A DNA stretch of 50,424 nucleotides. Origin: JBFLYN01 sp040756655 (GTDB lineage Bacteria; Bacillota; Sulfobacillia; UBA8153). The notes below the pieces were generated by a model that did not search any database, was not told the origin of the DNA, and saw only the letters and a program-made list of their open reading frames with translations. Below are positions 1-7,235 of this stretch, piece by piece; the first letter of the stretch is position 1, and each line of letters begins with the position of its first letter. The position numbers and the translations under genes are program-made. The stretch covers positions 1 through 50,424 of the forward strand of contig JBFLYN010000024.1 in NCBI GenBank assembly GCA_040756655.1, in the 5' to 3' direction.

Positions 1-161
1 ATCAGCCGTCGGCTCAAGCACCGGTCCCCCAGGGGCGCGCCGCCAAACTCCTGGGCCGCCCACCCGGCACCCTCCAGGCCAGCCGCCAACGGCCGCGGAC
101 CACCGCCGCCGTGCGCCGGCAGTCCCATCCGTATCCGGAAGTCACCCACCAGCGGATACAT
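1..161 (-). CDS. IS4/Tn5-type transposase, N-terminal part (runs off left edge)
   Basis: The minus-strand frame opens with ATG at 161-159 behind a GGAGG ribosome binding site about 8 bases upstream and stays open to the window edge (53 codons). Its residues 34-53 contain WAAQEFGGAPLGDRCLSRRL, which matches the N-terminal DNA-binding domain found in Tn5/IS4-family transposases (a W-x3-EFGGA-x-LGD-x-RL signature). Residues 1-33 are Gly/Pro-rich and carry no recognised motif. The DDE catalytic core would lie outside the window, so whether the element is intact cannot be judged. It lies next to IS21-type debris, which marks the left end of the window as an insertion hot spot. Confidence 0.75.
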   Translation of the reverse strand, partial: MYPLVGDFRIRMGLPAHGGGGPRPLAAGLEGAGWAAQEFGGAPLGDRCLSRRL

Positions 162-234
162 GTAGATGTCCTCCACTCGTCAACTATAATCCCATACCGC
201 CCAGGAGATTGCCCGTCTGCCGGAAGAAGTCCAA

Positions 235-888
235 GTGGATTTCGCGCACCGTGTGATCTGTGACCACGTACCCAAGTCCGGTGTCGAGAAACTGGTGAGT
301 GTCTTCAACGCGCCCCACACCCCGGCTTCACTGAAGCAGGCCATTCTCTGTCATCCCAGGGAAACCGTAAGTCGGTTGCCGGAAGAGATGGCGGCGCTGC
401 GGAAAAAGTTCGCAAACCCGGCGGAAGACAACAAATCTGCACGCCTCCAATCCGGCCTGATCTGGCTTTTGAAACTCATCGCGGAGATAGAAGACTTACT
501 GGTTAGCCTGCCGGCAGAACAAATCACCCCTCGGGCGGCCCTGCTGACCCAATGCCAGGAGACCGCCGCACGCTTTTTCCGTCTCCTCACCGCTGTGCTG
601 CGCCAAGAGGGGGCTGTTTCCCCAGGGAAAGGCCGGGAGGAAGGAGGACTGCCCCATGACCATTGCATGGGATCTCTACCAGGAGATCCGACGGCTGTAC
701 CTAGTCGATCAACTAAGCCAACGGGAAATCGCCCGGCTCCTCCATGTGAGCCGCAAAACCATCAAGAAATATTGTACCGGCGAAATCCTCCCCAATACCC
801 GGCGGTTTGTGGACTAGCTTGCATCCCCGCAGCGGAAAGCGGTGGAAGGAACCATTCTGCGCTTGCTGGAAGAGAACAAAGACACTAA
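235..888 (+). CDS. Orphan helical ORF, probably a truncated gene remnant
   Basis: The frame is open from 190 (stop TAA at 187-189) and the first plausible start is GTG 235, without a clear ribosome binding site. The part up to about base 650 is charged and helical (EIARLPEEVQ just before the start, later LIAEIEDLLVSLPAEQ) and looks like real coding sequence. The helix spacing loosely recalls the C-terminal helices of ParB/Spo0J-like proteins, but this is a weak impression and no ParB nuclease box is present. After base 650 the reading is only a shadow of the overlapping istA remnant, rich in Pro and Arg. The missing 5' end and the run-through into another gene suggest a fragment left by insertion-sequence activity. 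Function unknown. Confidence 0.3.
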   Translation: MDFAHRVICDHVPKSGVEKLVSVFNAPHTPASLKQAILCHPRETVSRLPEEMAALRKKFANPAEDNKSARLQSGLIWLLKLIAEIEDLLVSLPAEQITPRAALLTQCQETAARFFRLLTAVLRQEGAVSPGKGREEGGLPHDHCMGSLPGDPTAVPSRSTKPTGNRPAPPCEPQNHQEILYRRNPPQYPAVCGLACIPAAESGGRNHSALAGREQRH

Positions 889-905
889 GAAGCCAGGTCG
901 CACAG
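656..905 (+). pseudogene. IS21-family transposase (istA) N-terminal remnant
   Basis: ATG 656 follows AAGGAGG at 641-647. The first 53 codons contain LVDQLSQREIARLLHVSRKT followed by IKKY, the helix-turn-helix that begins IS21-type IstA transposases. A TAG at 815-817 ends the frame; read past it, the sequence continues in frame with RKAVEGTILRLLEENKDT, which matches the next conserved IstA segment (charged helix ending in an acidic stretch), before similarity fades at about 900. No DDE integrase core and no istB ATPase follow. The stop plus the missing remainder make this a dead fragment. Confidence 0.6.
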
Positions 906-1191
906 TCTTGCCGTCGGGACGAAATGTGCGGGGCCCTTGAATGCCGGGAGACGCCGGGAGAGGCGGAAGCTCCGCTCCCACCGGGAGAGAGGGTAGCCGG
1001 GTGTAGGAGTAGAAGAATATCTCAAGGAAGACGGGACAGCGCCCGCCAGGGAGAGAATGCAGACGCCCCCGGCACCAGCACCGGGCGGGATACCTGCCTT
1101 CGAATGCTCACGCCTGGCTTTGGTCTGCCCTGGTTTCAGCTGAACGCCGCAGAGGCCCGGTTGGCAAAGGCGCAAGGAGTGAAGTCCGGTA
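906..1191 (+). other. Gene-free stretch beside insertion-sequence debris
   Basis: About 290 bases without a credible gene. The only structure seen is an imperfect hairpin near 957-980 in which GGGA-AG-GCGGA pairs with TCCGC-TCCC around an AGC loop (two-base bulge). The short ORFs covering this stretch on both strands are Arg/Gly/Pro-rich, lack ribosome binding sites and contain no motif. Most likely decayed sequence from former mobile elements. Confidence 0.4.
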
Positions 1192-2082
1192 ATGGCACGT
1201 TCCGATGAGGAAGCTCCGGTGATCAAGCGTGAAGCTGCGGGCACTGTGACCCTGAGGCGGGAAGCGGGCGAACTCCAGATCCTGCTAGTATGGTTGCTGG
1301 ACTACCTGGATCCCACGCTTCCCAAAGGTGGGCTCCGACCGGGAGAATCCGCTGAAGCCTGTGCCGTCAGGGAGACCCGGGAGGAGACCGGGTACGAGGT
1401 AAGCCTGGAAGGCACACCGGCGGTGGTCACGGCCCGCCTGGACCGGTACCCACCCGTGGTGGAGGAGGTCATCAGCTTCTTCCCGGCCCGGCCCCAGGGC
1501 GGGGCGGCGACTGCTTCCACGGACCCGGTCGTCAGCCGTGTCCAGTGGGTCTCCCTGCGCGAAGCCAGGGCCGCCTTGGAAAGACCCGAGCAACTCCTGG
1601 CAATTGAGCTCTGTGAACCCCGGGTGCCGCTGGAGGCGTGCCTCTTGGTGGACGCCGATGCCTGTCCCCGGGCCTGCCTCGACATAGCCCGTACGCTGGC
1701 CCGGGCCCATGGCTGGCCCGTGGTCACCGTGTCCTCCTTCCACCACGACCTGGCCGGGTTAGCTGGGGTGCAGCACGTGGCGGTCAGCGACGAGCCCGAG
1801 GCCACCGACCTGGCACTGGCCAACCGGGTGCGCCCGGGCGACATCGTGGTCACCCAGGACTACGGGCTGGCCGCGCTGGCGTTGGGCAAGCGGGCGGCCG
1901 CTCTGTCACCGGGCGGGCGGGTATATACGGCAGGGAACATCGACTTCCTCCTGGCCGAGCGTCACATCAAGGCCAAGTACCGCCGGGGAGGCGGGCGGAC
2001 CCGGGGTCCAGCTGCGCGTACCGGTGTTGATGACGCACGGTTTCAGCACGCCCTCCAGCGCCTGCTGGAAGCGGGGCAGTGA
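1192..2082 (+). CDS. NUDIX hydrolase fused to UPF0178 (YaiI/YqxD) domain
   Basis: A 296-residue protein with two recognisable halves. Residues about 10-140 are a NUDIX domain with a complete Nudix box (G-x5-E-x7-RETREETG, residues about 45-67), the metal-binding site for hydrolysis of nucleoside-diphosphate-linked substrates. Residues about 150-290 are a UPF0178 domain beginning LLVDADACPRACLDIA and including GDIVVTQDYGLAALAL and RRGGGRTRGP, all hallmarks of the YaiI/YqxD family, a PIN-like fold of unknown substrate. Both families usually occur as separate proteins of about 140-155 residues, so this is a gene fusion. AAGGAG lies 12 bases before ATG 1192; a GTG at 1219 is an alternative start. 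The stop overlaps the GTG start of the next gene, implying coupled translation. Confidence 0.85.
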   Translation: MARSDEEAPVIKREAAGTVTLRREAGELQILLVWLLDYLDPTLPKGGLRPGESAEACAVRETREETGYEVSLEGTPAVVTARLDRYPPVVEEVISFFPARPQGGAATASTDPVVSRVQWVSLREARAALERPEQLLAIELCEPRVPLEACLLVDADACPRACLDIARTLARAHGWPVVTVSSFHHDLAGLAGVQHVAVSDEPEATDLALANRVRPGDIVVTQDYGLAALALGKRAAALSPGGRVYTAGNIDFLLAERHIKAKYRRGGGRTRGPAARTGVDDARFQHALQRLLEAGQ

Positions 2083-2762
2083 ATGTGAAAGCCAAGGTGG
2101 CGGTGTTTCCCAAAGCACTCCCAGCCGGCACTGGTTTGGACGCCGTGATCTTGGATGCATGGGCCACCCTGCAGGATCTCGTCGATGCCTTGGAGCCGCT
2201 GGCGGACTCCTCCCAGATCACAAAGCCATACTTGCCCGGTCGAGCGGGCCCATGCCGGGGTTGCTCCGGCAGTTGCTGCACGGTCAGCCTCATTGCACCG
2301 GATATCGTGTTCTTTTTAGCAGAACGAAATACTACTACACCCGACCTGTGCCGGGACTGGATGGACCCGGTTGCTCTGCGCTACGGGTTACCCAGGCTAA
2401 AGTCCCGCCCCTGCCTGTTCCTGTCCGGAGACCTCTGTTCCATCTATGACCGCCGCCCACTACTTTGCCGGCTCTTCCTGTGTACCCCGCTTTCAGAGGA
2501 GCTGGAGGTACTTATCCATAGTGCTACAGGCCACGGGCTGGCCGAGCTCCAGCGTCACCTCCGGGGGCTTGGTGTTGTCCCAGAGCTAGTGGAGGTGTTT
2601 CCAGGTGACCAATACGAACAGGAGATCCACCGTGCATGTCGGCAGCGCCTCTTTGACCCGGTGCGGCCCTTTGCCGGTGTGAGCCGGTATGACCAGGTCT
2701 CGTTGCAGAGCCTGGTGGATACGCGTACCTGGTCAGTGCTGACCAGGACCGGTCCAGCATAA
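2079..2762 (+). CDS. YkgJ-like cysteine-cluster protein (putative metal chelator)
   Basis: A 227-residue protein with cysteine clusters typical of the YkgJ/UPF0153 zinc- or iron-chelating family: CRGCSGSCC near residues 65-73, then CLFLSGDLCSIYDRRPLLC and a further Cys in LFLCTP. The conserved YDRRPLLCR segment is the strongest family mark. The family's biochemical role is not established; proposed roles include metal binding and Fe-S-dependent chemistry. GTG 2079 overlaps the previous stop by four bases (GTGA), so the two genes are co-translated. The C-terminal third (after about residue 140) has no recognised motif and probably holds a species-specific extension. Confidence 0.7.
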   Translation: MNVKAKVAVFPKALPAGTGLDAVILDAWATLQDLVDALEPLADSSQITKPYLPGRAGPCRGCSGSCCTVSLIAPDIVFFLAERNTTTPDLCRDWMDPVALRYGLPRLKSRPCLFLSGDLCSIYDRRPLLCRLFLCTPLSEELEVLIHSATGHGLAELQRHLRGLGVVPELVEVFPGDQYEQEIHRACRQRLFDPVRPFAGVSRYDQVSLQSLVDTRTWSVLTRTGPA

Positions 2763-3071
2763 CTATGCGGCTACAGGCACTCTCGTGTTCCCAACTGATC
2801 CCAGCCGGCCACGGCCCCTTTGATTCGACCTCACGGTAGCCTCGACTGAGATGCTCCTCCCAGAGGAAACTAAGCTGCTGCAAACCTGGGAAATACCCCT
2901 AGTGACCCAGGAGATTCATGGACCGACAGCGAATAAGTACTGTTTGGAATCGTGAAGGCATTCACAATGAGCTTTAGAGATCATACGCGAGTTTAGTCAC
3001 ACAACCCGTATATGTATACAGTAGCCACTGCCGGTAATCATCACATCAGCCGAGTGGAGGCGTGTAAAGCC
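2763..3071 (+). other. Intergenic region with two short dyads
   Basis: About 310 bases upstream of the PrdC-like gene with no convincing ORF. Two small inverted repeats stand out: GTGAA-GGCA-TTCAC at 2952-2965 and GTATA-TG-TATAC at 3008-3019. Either could be an operator for the downstream gene. I found no sigma-70-type promoter with good spacing. Confidence 0.35.
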
Positions 3072-4428
3072 ATGGAAAACGGGCGGGCCGGGCGGGGATC
3101 TTCCGGGAGCGGTGTGCAAAGGCCGGCACCCGGGGACTTCACTGCCGGAACCGTTGACCTCAATGTGCCCCGGCCCGGAGTGCTTGTGGTGCCACTGCAC
3201 CAGCATACTGGCGCTCCGTGCGAACCCCTGGTCAACGTGGGGGACCGGGTACGGCCTGGGCAGAAGGTCGGGGATTCGTGCTTTTTCTCCTCTGCGCCCG
3301 TTCATGCCAGCCTGGGAGGCAAGGTGGTAGCCGTCGAGCCCCGGCCATACTTCACCGGTTCCAGGGTCAACAGCATCGTTATCGAAGTGGACCATCTCCA
3401 GCCTCCCGAAGCGCTGGGGCCACAGGTGAAGACGCTGGCCGATGTGTCCCCCGGCGAGATCCGGACTGCCATACGCGAGGCCGGCATTGTGGGACTGGGC
3501 AACGTAGCCTTCCCGGCCCATGTGAAGCTCACGCCGCCGCCGGACCGGCCCATATCCTTGGCAATCATAAACGGCTGCGAGTGCGAGCCTTTTTTGATGC
3601 GATCGCCGCAGCCTGACAGCACAACCCGGTGAACTCATCGAGGCGCTCCATCTCATCATGCTGGCTGTCGGTGCGTCCAGCGGGTGCATAGCCGTCGGAG
3701 AAGGCCAGCATGACGCCATCCACTTGTTGTCTGGTAGACTCTCTGGAAACCTGTCCGTGGTTCCCTTGGAGACCAGGTTCCCGCGGGGTGCCGAAAGACA
3801 GCTGATCCGTACGGTGCTCAAGCACCTGGCTTCAGAGGGGAGTCGCTTTGGAGATGACAGGGCTGTGGTCCACAACGTGGAAGATGCCTTGGCCATACGG
3901 CAGGCAGTGCTCTTTGGCCGGCCCAAAGTAGAAAAACTGGTGACGGTATCCGGACCCACGGCAGAAGAGTCCATGAGCTTACGGGTGCGGTTGGGTACTC
4001 CGGTCAGCCACGTGTTACAGCATTGCCGCTTGTTCAAAGAGTCTCCGGCCGGAGTCGTGCTGGGCAGTCCCGTTGCTGGGTGGGTGCAGTCCGGCCCGGA
4101 GGTGCCCGTGGTCAAGGGCACCTCCGGGATTATCGCCCTCCCGAAGAACCTGGCCGCCGAGCCGGGGGCACCGGACTGCGTCAGCTGTGGTAAGTGCGCG
4201 GACGCCTGCCCGATGAGGCTTCTTCCCAGTAGTCTTGCCCTCTACTCCCTGGTGGGCATGCCCCACGAAGCTGAACCATGGGGAGTCATGGCCTGTCTTG
4301 AGTGCGGCACTTGTTTATACGTGTGCCCGTTCAGACGCCCGTTGGTGCTTTCTTTGCGCCGGGCCAAAGCCGGGGTCCTGGCGCACCGGCGCCGTACCCA
4401 GCCGGTGCGGGCAATTAACCAAGGCTAG
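3072..4428 (+). CDS. prdC: RnfC/PrdC-like electron-transfer selenoprotein, frame-disrupted
   Basis: Two consecutive reading frames together encode one RnfC/PrdC-type protein of about 450 residues. The N-terminal part (ATG 3072 after GGAGG at 3056-3060) carries PLHQHTGAPCEPLVNVGDRV, an Ala-Pro-Val-His biotinyl-like segment and REAGIVGLGNVAFPAHVKL, all typical of RnfC/PrdC. The break lies in GCECEPF, where RnfC proteins continue with a conserved Asp/His/Arg segment. In the +1 frame, TGA 3595-3597 is followed by CDRRSLTAQPGELIEALHL and the rest of the protein, ending in two ferredoxin-type motifs, CVSCGKCADACP and CLECGTCLYVCP. Read as selenocysteine the TGA gives EPF-U-CDRR. One extra T in the T-run 3591-3595 separates the frames. 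PrdC of proline-reductase organisms feeds electrons to that enzyme; no prdA/prdB is present here. A genuine frameshift, a sequencing error or recoding are all possible. Confidence 0.75.
3591..3597 (+). other. T-run and in-frame UGA (probable Sec codon) at the prdC-like frame break
   Basis: Five T residues (3591-3595) run into TGA (3595-3597). Upstream reading gives CCT-TTT-TTG; removing one T gives CCT-TTT-TGA-TGC-GAT, restoring the conserved protein with selenocysteine next to Cys. I could not find a convincing SECIS-like hairpin just downstream by eye. Confidence 0.55.
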
Positions 4429-4505
4429 TTCCTCTACGAGTTCCGGGACGGTGCCGGCACTGGTGTTACCCCGTGTCCTGGATCCTCAGCGTGCCGCCGA
4501 CGCCA

Positions 4506-4748
4506 TCAGTCGCTGCCTGCGGCGGTCGTCTTCTTGGCACGACGGAAGGCGTTGATCTTATTGTTCATGAGGCCCCCGACCCGGCCCGTCTCCGCAGCGC
4601 TGAGACCGGCCCATCCTACTTCCTTCACCTTGTCCATGAGACCGATTTCCCGGGCTACTTCCAGCTTCCACTTTCTCAGCCGGCGTTCCCGGGCAGTAAG
4701 CTTCCTCTTCTTTGCCTTGGTCCTGTCGGGCCTGCCACTAGAAGGCAT
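4506..4748 (-). CDS. Alpha/beta-type small acid-soluble spore protein
   Basis: An 80-residue basic protein. The segment WKLEVAREIG resembles the GPR-protease recognition region of alpha/beta-type SASPs, and the following GWAGLSAAETGRVGGLMNNK matches the second conserved block (…LT/S-xx-E/CG-xx-GG-M…). These proteins coat and protect spore DNA and are degraded at germination. The first 25 residues (PSSGRPDRTKAKKRKLTARE) are unusually Lys/Arg-rich. The minus-strand ATG at 4748-4746 follows a strong GGGGAGGTG site. It converges with the prdC-like gene and diverges from the FmdB-like gene. Expression in the forespore would be expected from the family, but I did not identify a sigma-G promoter. 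Confidence 0.75.
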   Translation of the reverse strand: MPSSGRPDRTKAKKRKLTARERRLRKWKLEVAREIGLMDKVKEVGWAGLSAAETGRVGGLMNNKINAFRRAKKTTAAGSD

Positions 4749-4757
4749 GTGCGCACC

Positions 4758-4800
4758 TCCCCTGCTAGTCTTGACAGGGGAGCCCGGTTTATCCTAAATT
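4758..4800 (+). promoter_or_regulatory. Divergent control region with inverted repeat and sigma-A-like promoter
   Basis: TTGACA (4771-4776) and TAAATT (4795-4800), 18 bases apart, could drive the FmdB-like gene, although the inferred start site would fall very close to its ribosome binding site. A 7-bp inverted repeat, TCCCCTG (4758-4764) / CAGGGGA (4775-4781), overlaps this -35 box and the ribosome binding site of the divergent spore-protein gene. Confidence 0.4.
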
Positions 4801-4819
4801 CAAGGGTGGAGGGATGAAG

Positions 4820-5083
4820 ATGCCGGTGTACGAGTACAAATGTTCAAAGTGCGGCCGATTTGATGTGGAGCAAAACATCAAGGCGGAGGCGTTGACGCGC
4901 TGTCCCACGTGCCAAAGCCCGGTGCAGAGGCTGATCGGCCGAAACGTGGGCGTGATCTTCAAGGGCAGTGGCTTCTACTGTACCGATAACCGCAAGACCG
5001 CCGCGTGCACCAGTCAAGAGGAGTGTGCCAAGGAAGCCACCCCGACGGCCGCCTGTGGCAGCTGCGCCAAGGCCGGAGCATAA
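4820..5083 (+). CDS. FmdB-like zinc-ribbon protein
   Basis: An 87-residue protein starting PVYEYKCSKCGRF, with a second pair CPTC, then VQRLIGRNVGVIFKGSGFY, the layout of FmdB-family putative regulatory proteins (two Cys-x2-Cys knuckles near residues 9-12 and 30-33). The C-terminal tail adds Cys-rich sequence (AACTSQEEC, CGSC) of unknown role. ATG 4820 is chosen over ATG 4814 because GGAGGG ends directly at 4813, leaving about six bases to 4820. The family is widespread in anaerobes; a regulatory role was proposed from fmdB of Methylophilus but a general function is not proven. Confidence 0.8.
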   Translation: MPVYEYKCSKCGRFDVEQNIKAEALTRCPTCQSPVQRLIGRNVGVIFKGSGFYCTDNRKTAACTSQEECAKEATPTAACGSCAKAGA

Positions 5084-5105
5084 AAAAACCGCCCGCAAGG
5101 GCGGT
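5082..5105 (-). terminator. Rho-independent terminator of the niaX-like gene
   Basis: On the minus strand ACCGCCC/GGGCGGT (5088-5094 with 5099-5105) closes a four-base loop and is followed by seven T residues. It overlaps the stop of the converging FmdB-like gene, on whose strand there is no T-run. Confidence 0.85.
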
Positions 5106-5142
5106 CCACTCGGGGAGGCTAGGAGCCGGCAGGATGCGGTGG

Positions 5143-5652
5143 TCAGTTAAACTTGGGCCGGTAGGCCTCGGGCAACACGTTTACCTGGACCAAGATCCTG
5201 GCCAACGCAACGCTGATGCTGGTATCGACCAGGTGGTGCAGGGCGGTCCCGACTCCGACCACCACTCCTGCCCGGTACAGGGAGAATCCAAAAGGAATGA
5301 CGATCAAGGCTTCGAGAATGGCATGCAGCGGCAGCACCAGGAGCAGTGCCAGCCAGTACGGGCGCCCGGACCGGACGAGCCGGGCGCCGGCGTATCCCAC
5401 GACCATGTGCATGGCCGCCCGGGCTCCGATCACCGGTGTAAGCCGCAGGGTAAACCCTATGGCCGAACCAAGTCCTACCATCACTGCCACTGCCGGACTG
5501 ATGAGCATGGACAGAAACAACGGGACGTGGGAGGCCACCGTGGCCGTGAACGGCGGTATGGCCACAGTCAGTACGCCGCCGAACGCCAGGGGGATAGCCA
5601 AAGATAGTGCGATGAGCAGTGCGCCGAAGGCCAGGTCCCTTGTGCGTAACAT
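5143..5652 (-). CDS. niaX: ECF transporter S component, probably niacin-specific (NiaX-like)
   Basis: A 169-residue, very hydrophobic protein with about five to six membrane spans (ALLIALSLAIPLAFGG, HVPLFLSMLISPAVAVMVGL, ALLLVLPLHAILEALIVIPF among them), the size and layout of substrate-binding S components of energy-coupling-factor transporters. The niacin assignment comes from context: the upstream gene encodes a NiaR-type NAD-biosynthesis repressor, and the promoter of this gene overlaps a sequence resembling a NiaR box. In known ECF systems the S component shares a common ATPase/T module encoded elsewhere, and none is present here. ATG 5652 is preceded by GGGGTGATC. Confidence 0.65.
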   Translation of the reverse strand: MLRTRDLAFGALLIALSLAIPLAFGGVLTVAIPPFTATVASHVPLFLSMLISPAVAVMVGLGSAIGFTLRLTPVIGARAAMHMVVGYAGARLVRSGRPYWLALLLVLPLHAILEALIVIPFGFSLYRAGVVVGVGTALHHLVDTSISVALARILVQVNVLPEAYRPKFN

Positions 5653-5683
5653 CAGATCACCCCAAAACCTCTTTGATGAGGCA

Positions 5684-5720
5684 ATTGTATTACTGCCCGG
5701 GGTGTCTTGTCAATTGTAAA
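5684..5720 (-). promoter_or_regulatory. Promoter of niaX-like gene with NiaR-type operator
   Basis: Minus-strand TTGACA (5713-5708) and TACAAT (5689-5684) are spaced 18 bases, a strong sigma-A-type promoter. The sequence GTGTCTTGTCAATTGTAA (plus-strand 5702-5719) overlaps the -35 box and resembles operators of the NiaR/YrxA regulator (GTGTC…TTGTC/TTGACA). Repression by NiaR with nicotinate as corepressor is the family expectation. Confidence 0.6.
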
Positions 5721-5778
5721 GTCATGGGGTATGAAAAAAAGTCGGGGCTGGCTGTCCTGGTCCCCCGGTCTTAGAGGG

Positions 5779-6297
5779 TCAATCTTCCTCCAGCAGGTAG
5801 CCCCGGCGCTGTAGGGCCGATCGGACCGCACGGTATGTGGCTGCGTCGGGCACCCGTAAGGTGTGCAGGTGTACGCCACCGGTTAGCGAGGACAAAAGCC
5901 GGGCTCCGGATGCAGCCATGCGCCTGACGAAGTCCTCAACGTCTTCCCGGGTCTTCAAGAGCAACCTGCCATTGATCTCACCGTAGATGGGGTGCTCGAC
6001 GATGACGTCCAGTACTTCCGCGCCCCGTTCCACCATGGTCAGGAGCTCATCGCTGACTTCATCTGGATGGTGACGGCAGGCTACCAGGTGTGTGATGGCT
6101 CCGCTGGGCGGGCCGGAAAGGAGGTACCCCCGGGGAGTGGCCAGGATGGCGGCACCGGAGGCCCGTAGCAGGGCGATGTCCTGGACTACGATTTGCCGGG
6201 ACACCCCCAGTCGCTCGGATAGCTCCGTGCCGGTGATGGGCTCTGGTGATGCTGAGAGCATGCCCACAATGGCTTGACGCCTGGCTTGTGCGCTCAT
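5779..6297 (-). CDS. niaR: NiaR-type transcriptional repressor of NAD biosynthesis/niacin uptake
   Basis: A 172-residue protein. Residues about 5-60 form an HTH_11 winged helix (GTELSERLGVSRQIVVQDIA); residues about 70-172 form the 3H domain, named for its three conserved His, here in THLVACRHHPDE and GGVHLHTLRVPD. This combination defines NiaR/YrxA, which represses NAD-synthesis and niacin-transport genes when nicotinate is plentiful. The start is placed at ATG 6297 because GGAGGTGG lies about 6-12 bases upstream; an in-frame GTG at 6306 falls inside that site. It lies 126 bases upstream of niaX, which has its own promoter, so the two may be separately transcribed though co-regulated. Confidence 0.88.
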   Translation of the reverse strand: MSAQARRQAIVGMLSASPEPITGTELSERLGVSRQIVVQDIALLRASGAAILATPRGYLLSGPPSGAITHLVACRHHPDEVSDELLTMVERGAEVLDVIVEHPIYGEINGRLLLKTREDVEDFVRRMAASGARLLSSLTGGVHLHTLRVPDAATYRAVRSALQRRGYLLEED

Positions 6298-6422
6298 GCA
6301 ACCCACCTCCGTATAGAGTTTACCACATTATTTGCAGGACAGCCGCGGGCAGGAGCGAATTTCTGAAGGGCAGGGGAATCGTGGCTACCATCTTTGGGTG
6401 ACAAACGAGGGAGGAGTATCCA

Positions 6423-7235
6423 GTGAAGGTTTTCATTTCTGCGGACCTGGAGGGCATCTCTGGAGTGGTCCACGGAGATCAGACGTCCAGTGAAGGTAAG
6501 GATTATCAGCGGGCCCGGGTGCTCATGACCGGCGAGGTAAACGCCGCCATCGAGGGAGCCCTGGCGGCCGGGGCCGGCGAAGTGGTGGTGAACGATGCCC
6601 ATGGTTCCATGCGCAATATCCTCATCGAAGACATACACCCGGCGGCGGTGCTTATCACCGGCACGGGTAAGCCCCTGCAGATGGTCCAAGGCATCGACAG
6701 CACGTTCAGCGCTGCGTTCTTCGTGGGCTACCACGCGCGCATGGGCGCGGGCGGGGTGCTCAACCATACTATCTCCGGGGGTGCGGTGGCCGGCATCTGG
6801 GTCAACGATGTCCTGGTAGGCGAGACCGGGCTCAACGCCATGGTGGCCGGGTATTTCGGCGTGCCCGTGGTGCTGGTCACCGGTGACCAGTTTCTGGCCG
6901 CGGAAGCCCGTGACCTTATGCCCTGGGTGCACGCAGTCGAGGTAAAGCAGGCCACCGGCCGGTGCTCCGCCGCCTGCCTGCCACCGGCCCGGGCCCGGGA
7001 ATTGGTGCGGGAGGGAGCCGTTCGGGCGTTAGCCGGGTTGGCCAGTGCCCGCCCGCTGATTACACCAGGGCCGGTAACTGTCAAGCTGCAGCTTCGTGAT
7101 ACCGGGCAGGCTGACGCCGCTGCCCGCTTCCCTCTGGTGGAGGTAGTGGACCCCCTCACCGTGGCCTACACCGGCCGGGACTATCTGGAGGCCTTTCGGG
7201 CCGTGCGCTCCATGATCGCCATGGCCCACACCTAG
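6423..7235 (+). CDS. dppA: D-aminopeptidase, DppA family (peptidase M55)
   Basis: A 270-residue protein starting at GTG 6423 after GGAGGAG. It shows the metal-ligand pattern of Bacillus subtilis DppA: Asp8 and Glu10 in SADLEGISG, a His in NDAHGSMRN (about residue 60), His in VGYHARMG (about 104) and Glu in VGETGLNAM (about 133). DppA is a zinc D-aminopeptidase that acts on D-Ala-containing peptides, in the family as a self-compartmentalising decamer. Here it stands alone, without the dpp peptide-transport genes found in Bacillus, and converges with argD so that the two stop codons overlap. A role in recycling peptidoglycan peptides or using external peptides fits an amino-acid fermenter. Confidence 0.88.
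   Translation: MKVFISADLEGISGVVHGDQTSSEGKDYQRARVLMTGEVNAAIEGALAAGAGEVVVNDAHGSMRNILIEDIHPAAVLITGTGKPLQMVQGIDSTFSAAFFVGYHARMGAGGVLNHTISGGAVAGIWVNDVLVGETGLNAMVAGYFGVPVVLVTGDQFLAAEARDLMPWVHAVEVKQATGRCSAACLPPARARELVREGAVRALAGLASARPLITPGPVTVKLQLRDTGQADAAARFPLVEVVDPLTVAYTGRDYLEAFRAVRSMIAMAHT

Noticed and set aside
3072..4428. True RnfC subunit of an Rnf complex
   Set aside because: No rnfD, G, E, A or B genes are adjacent, and the probable Sec and lone position fit PrdC-type proteins better.
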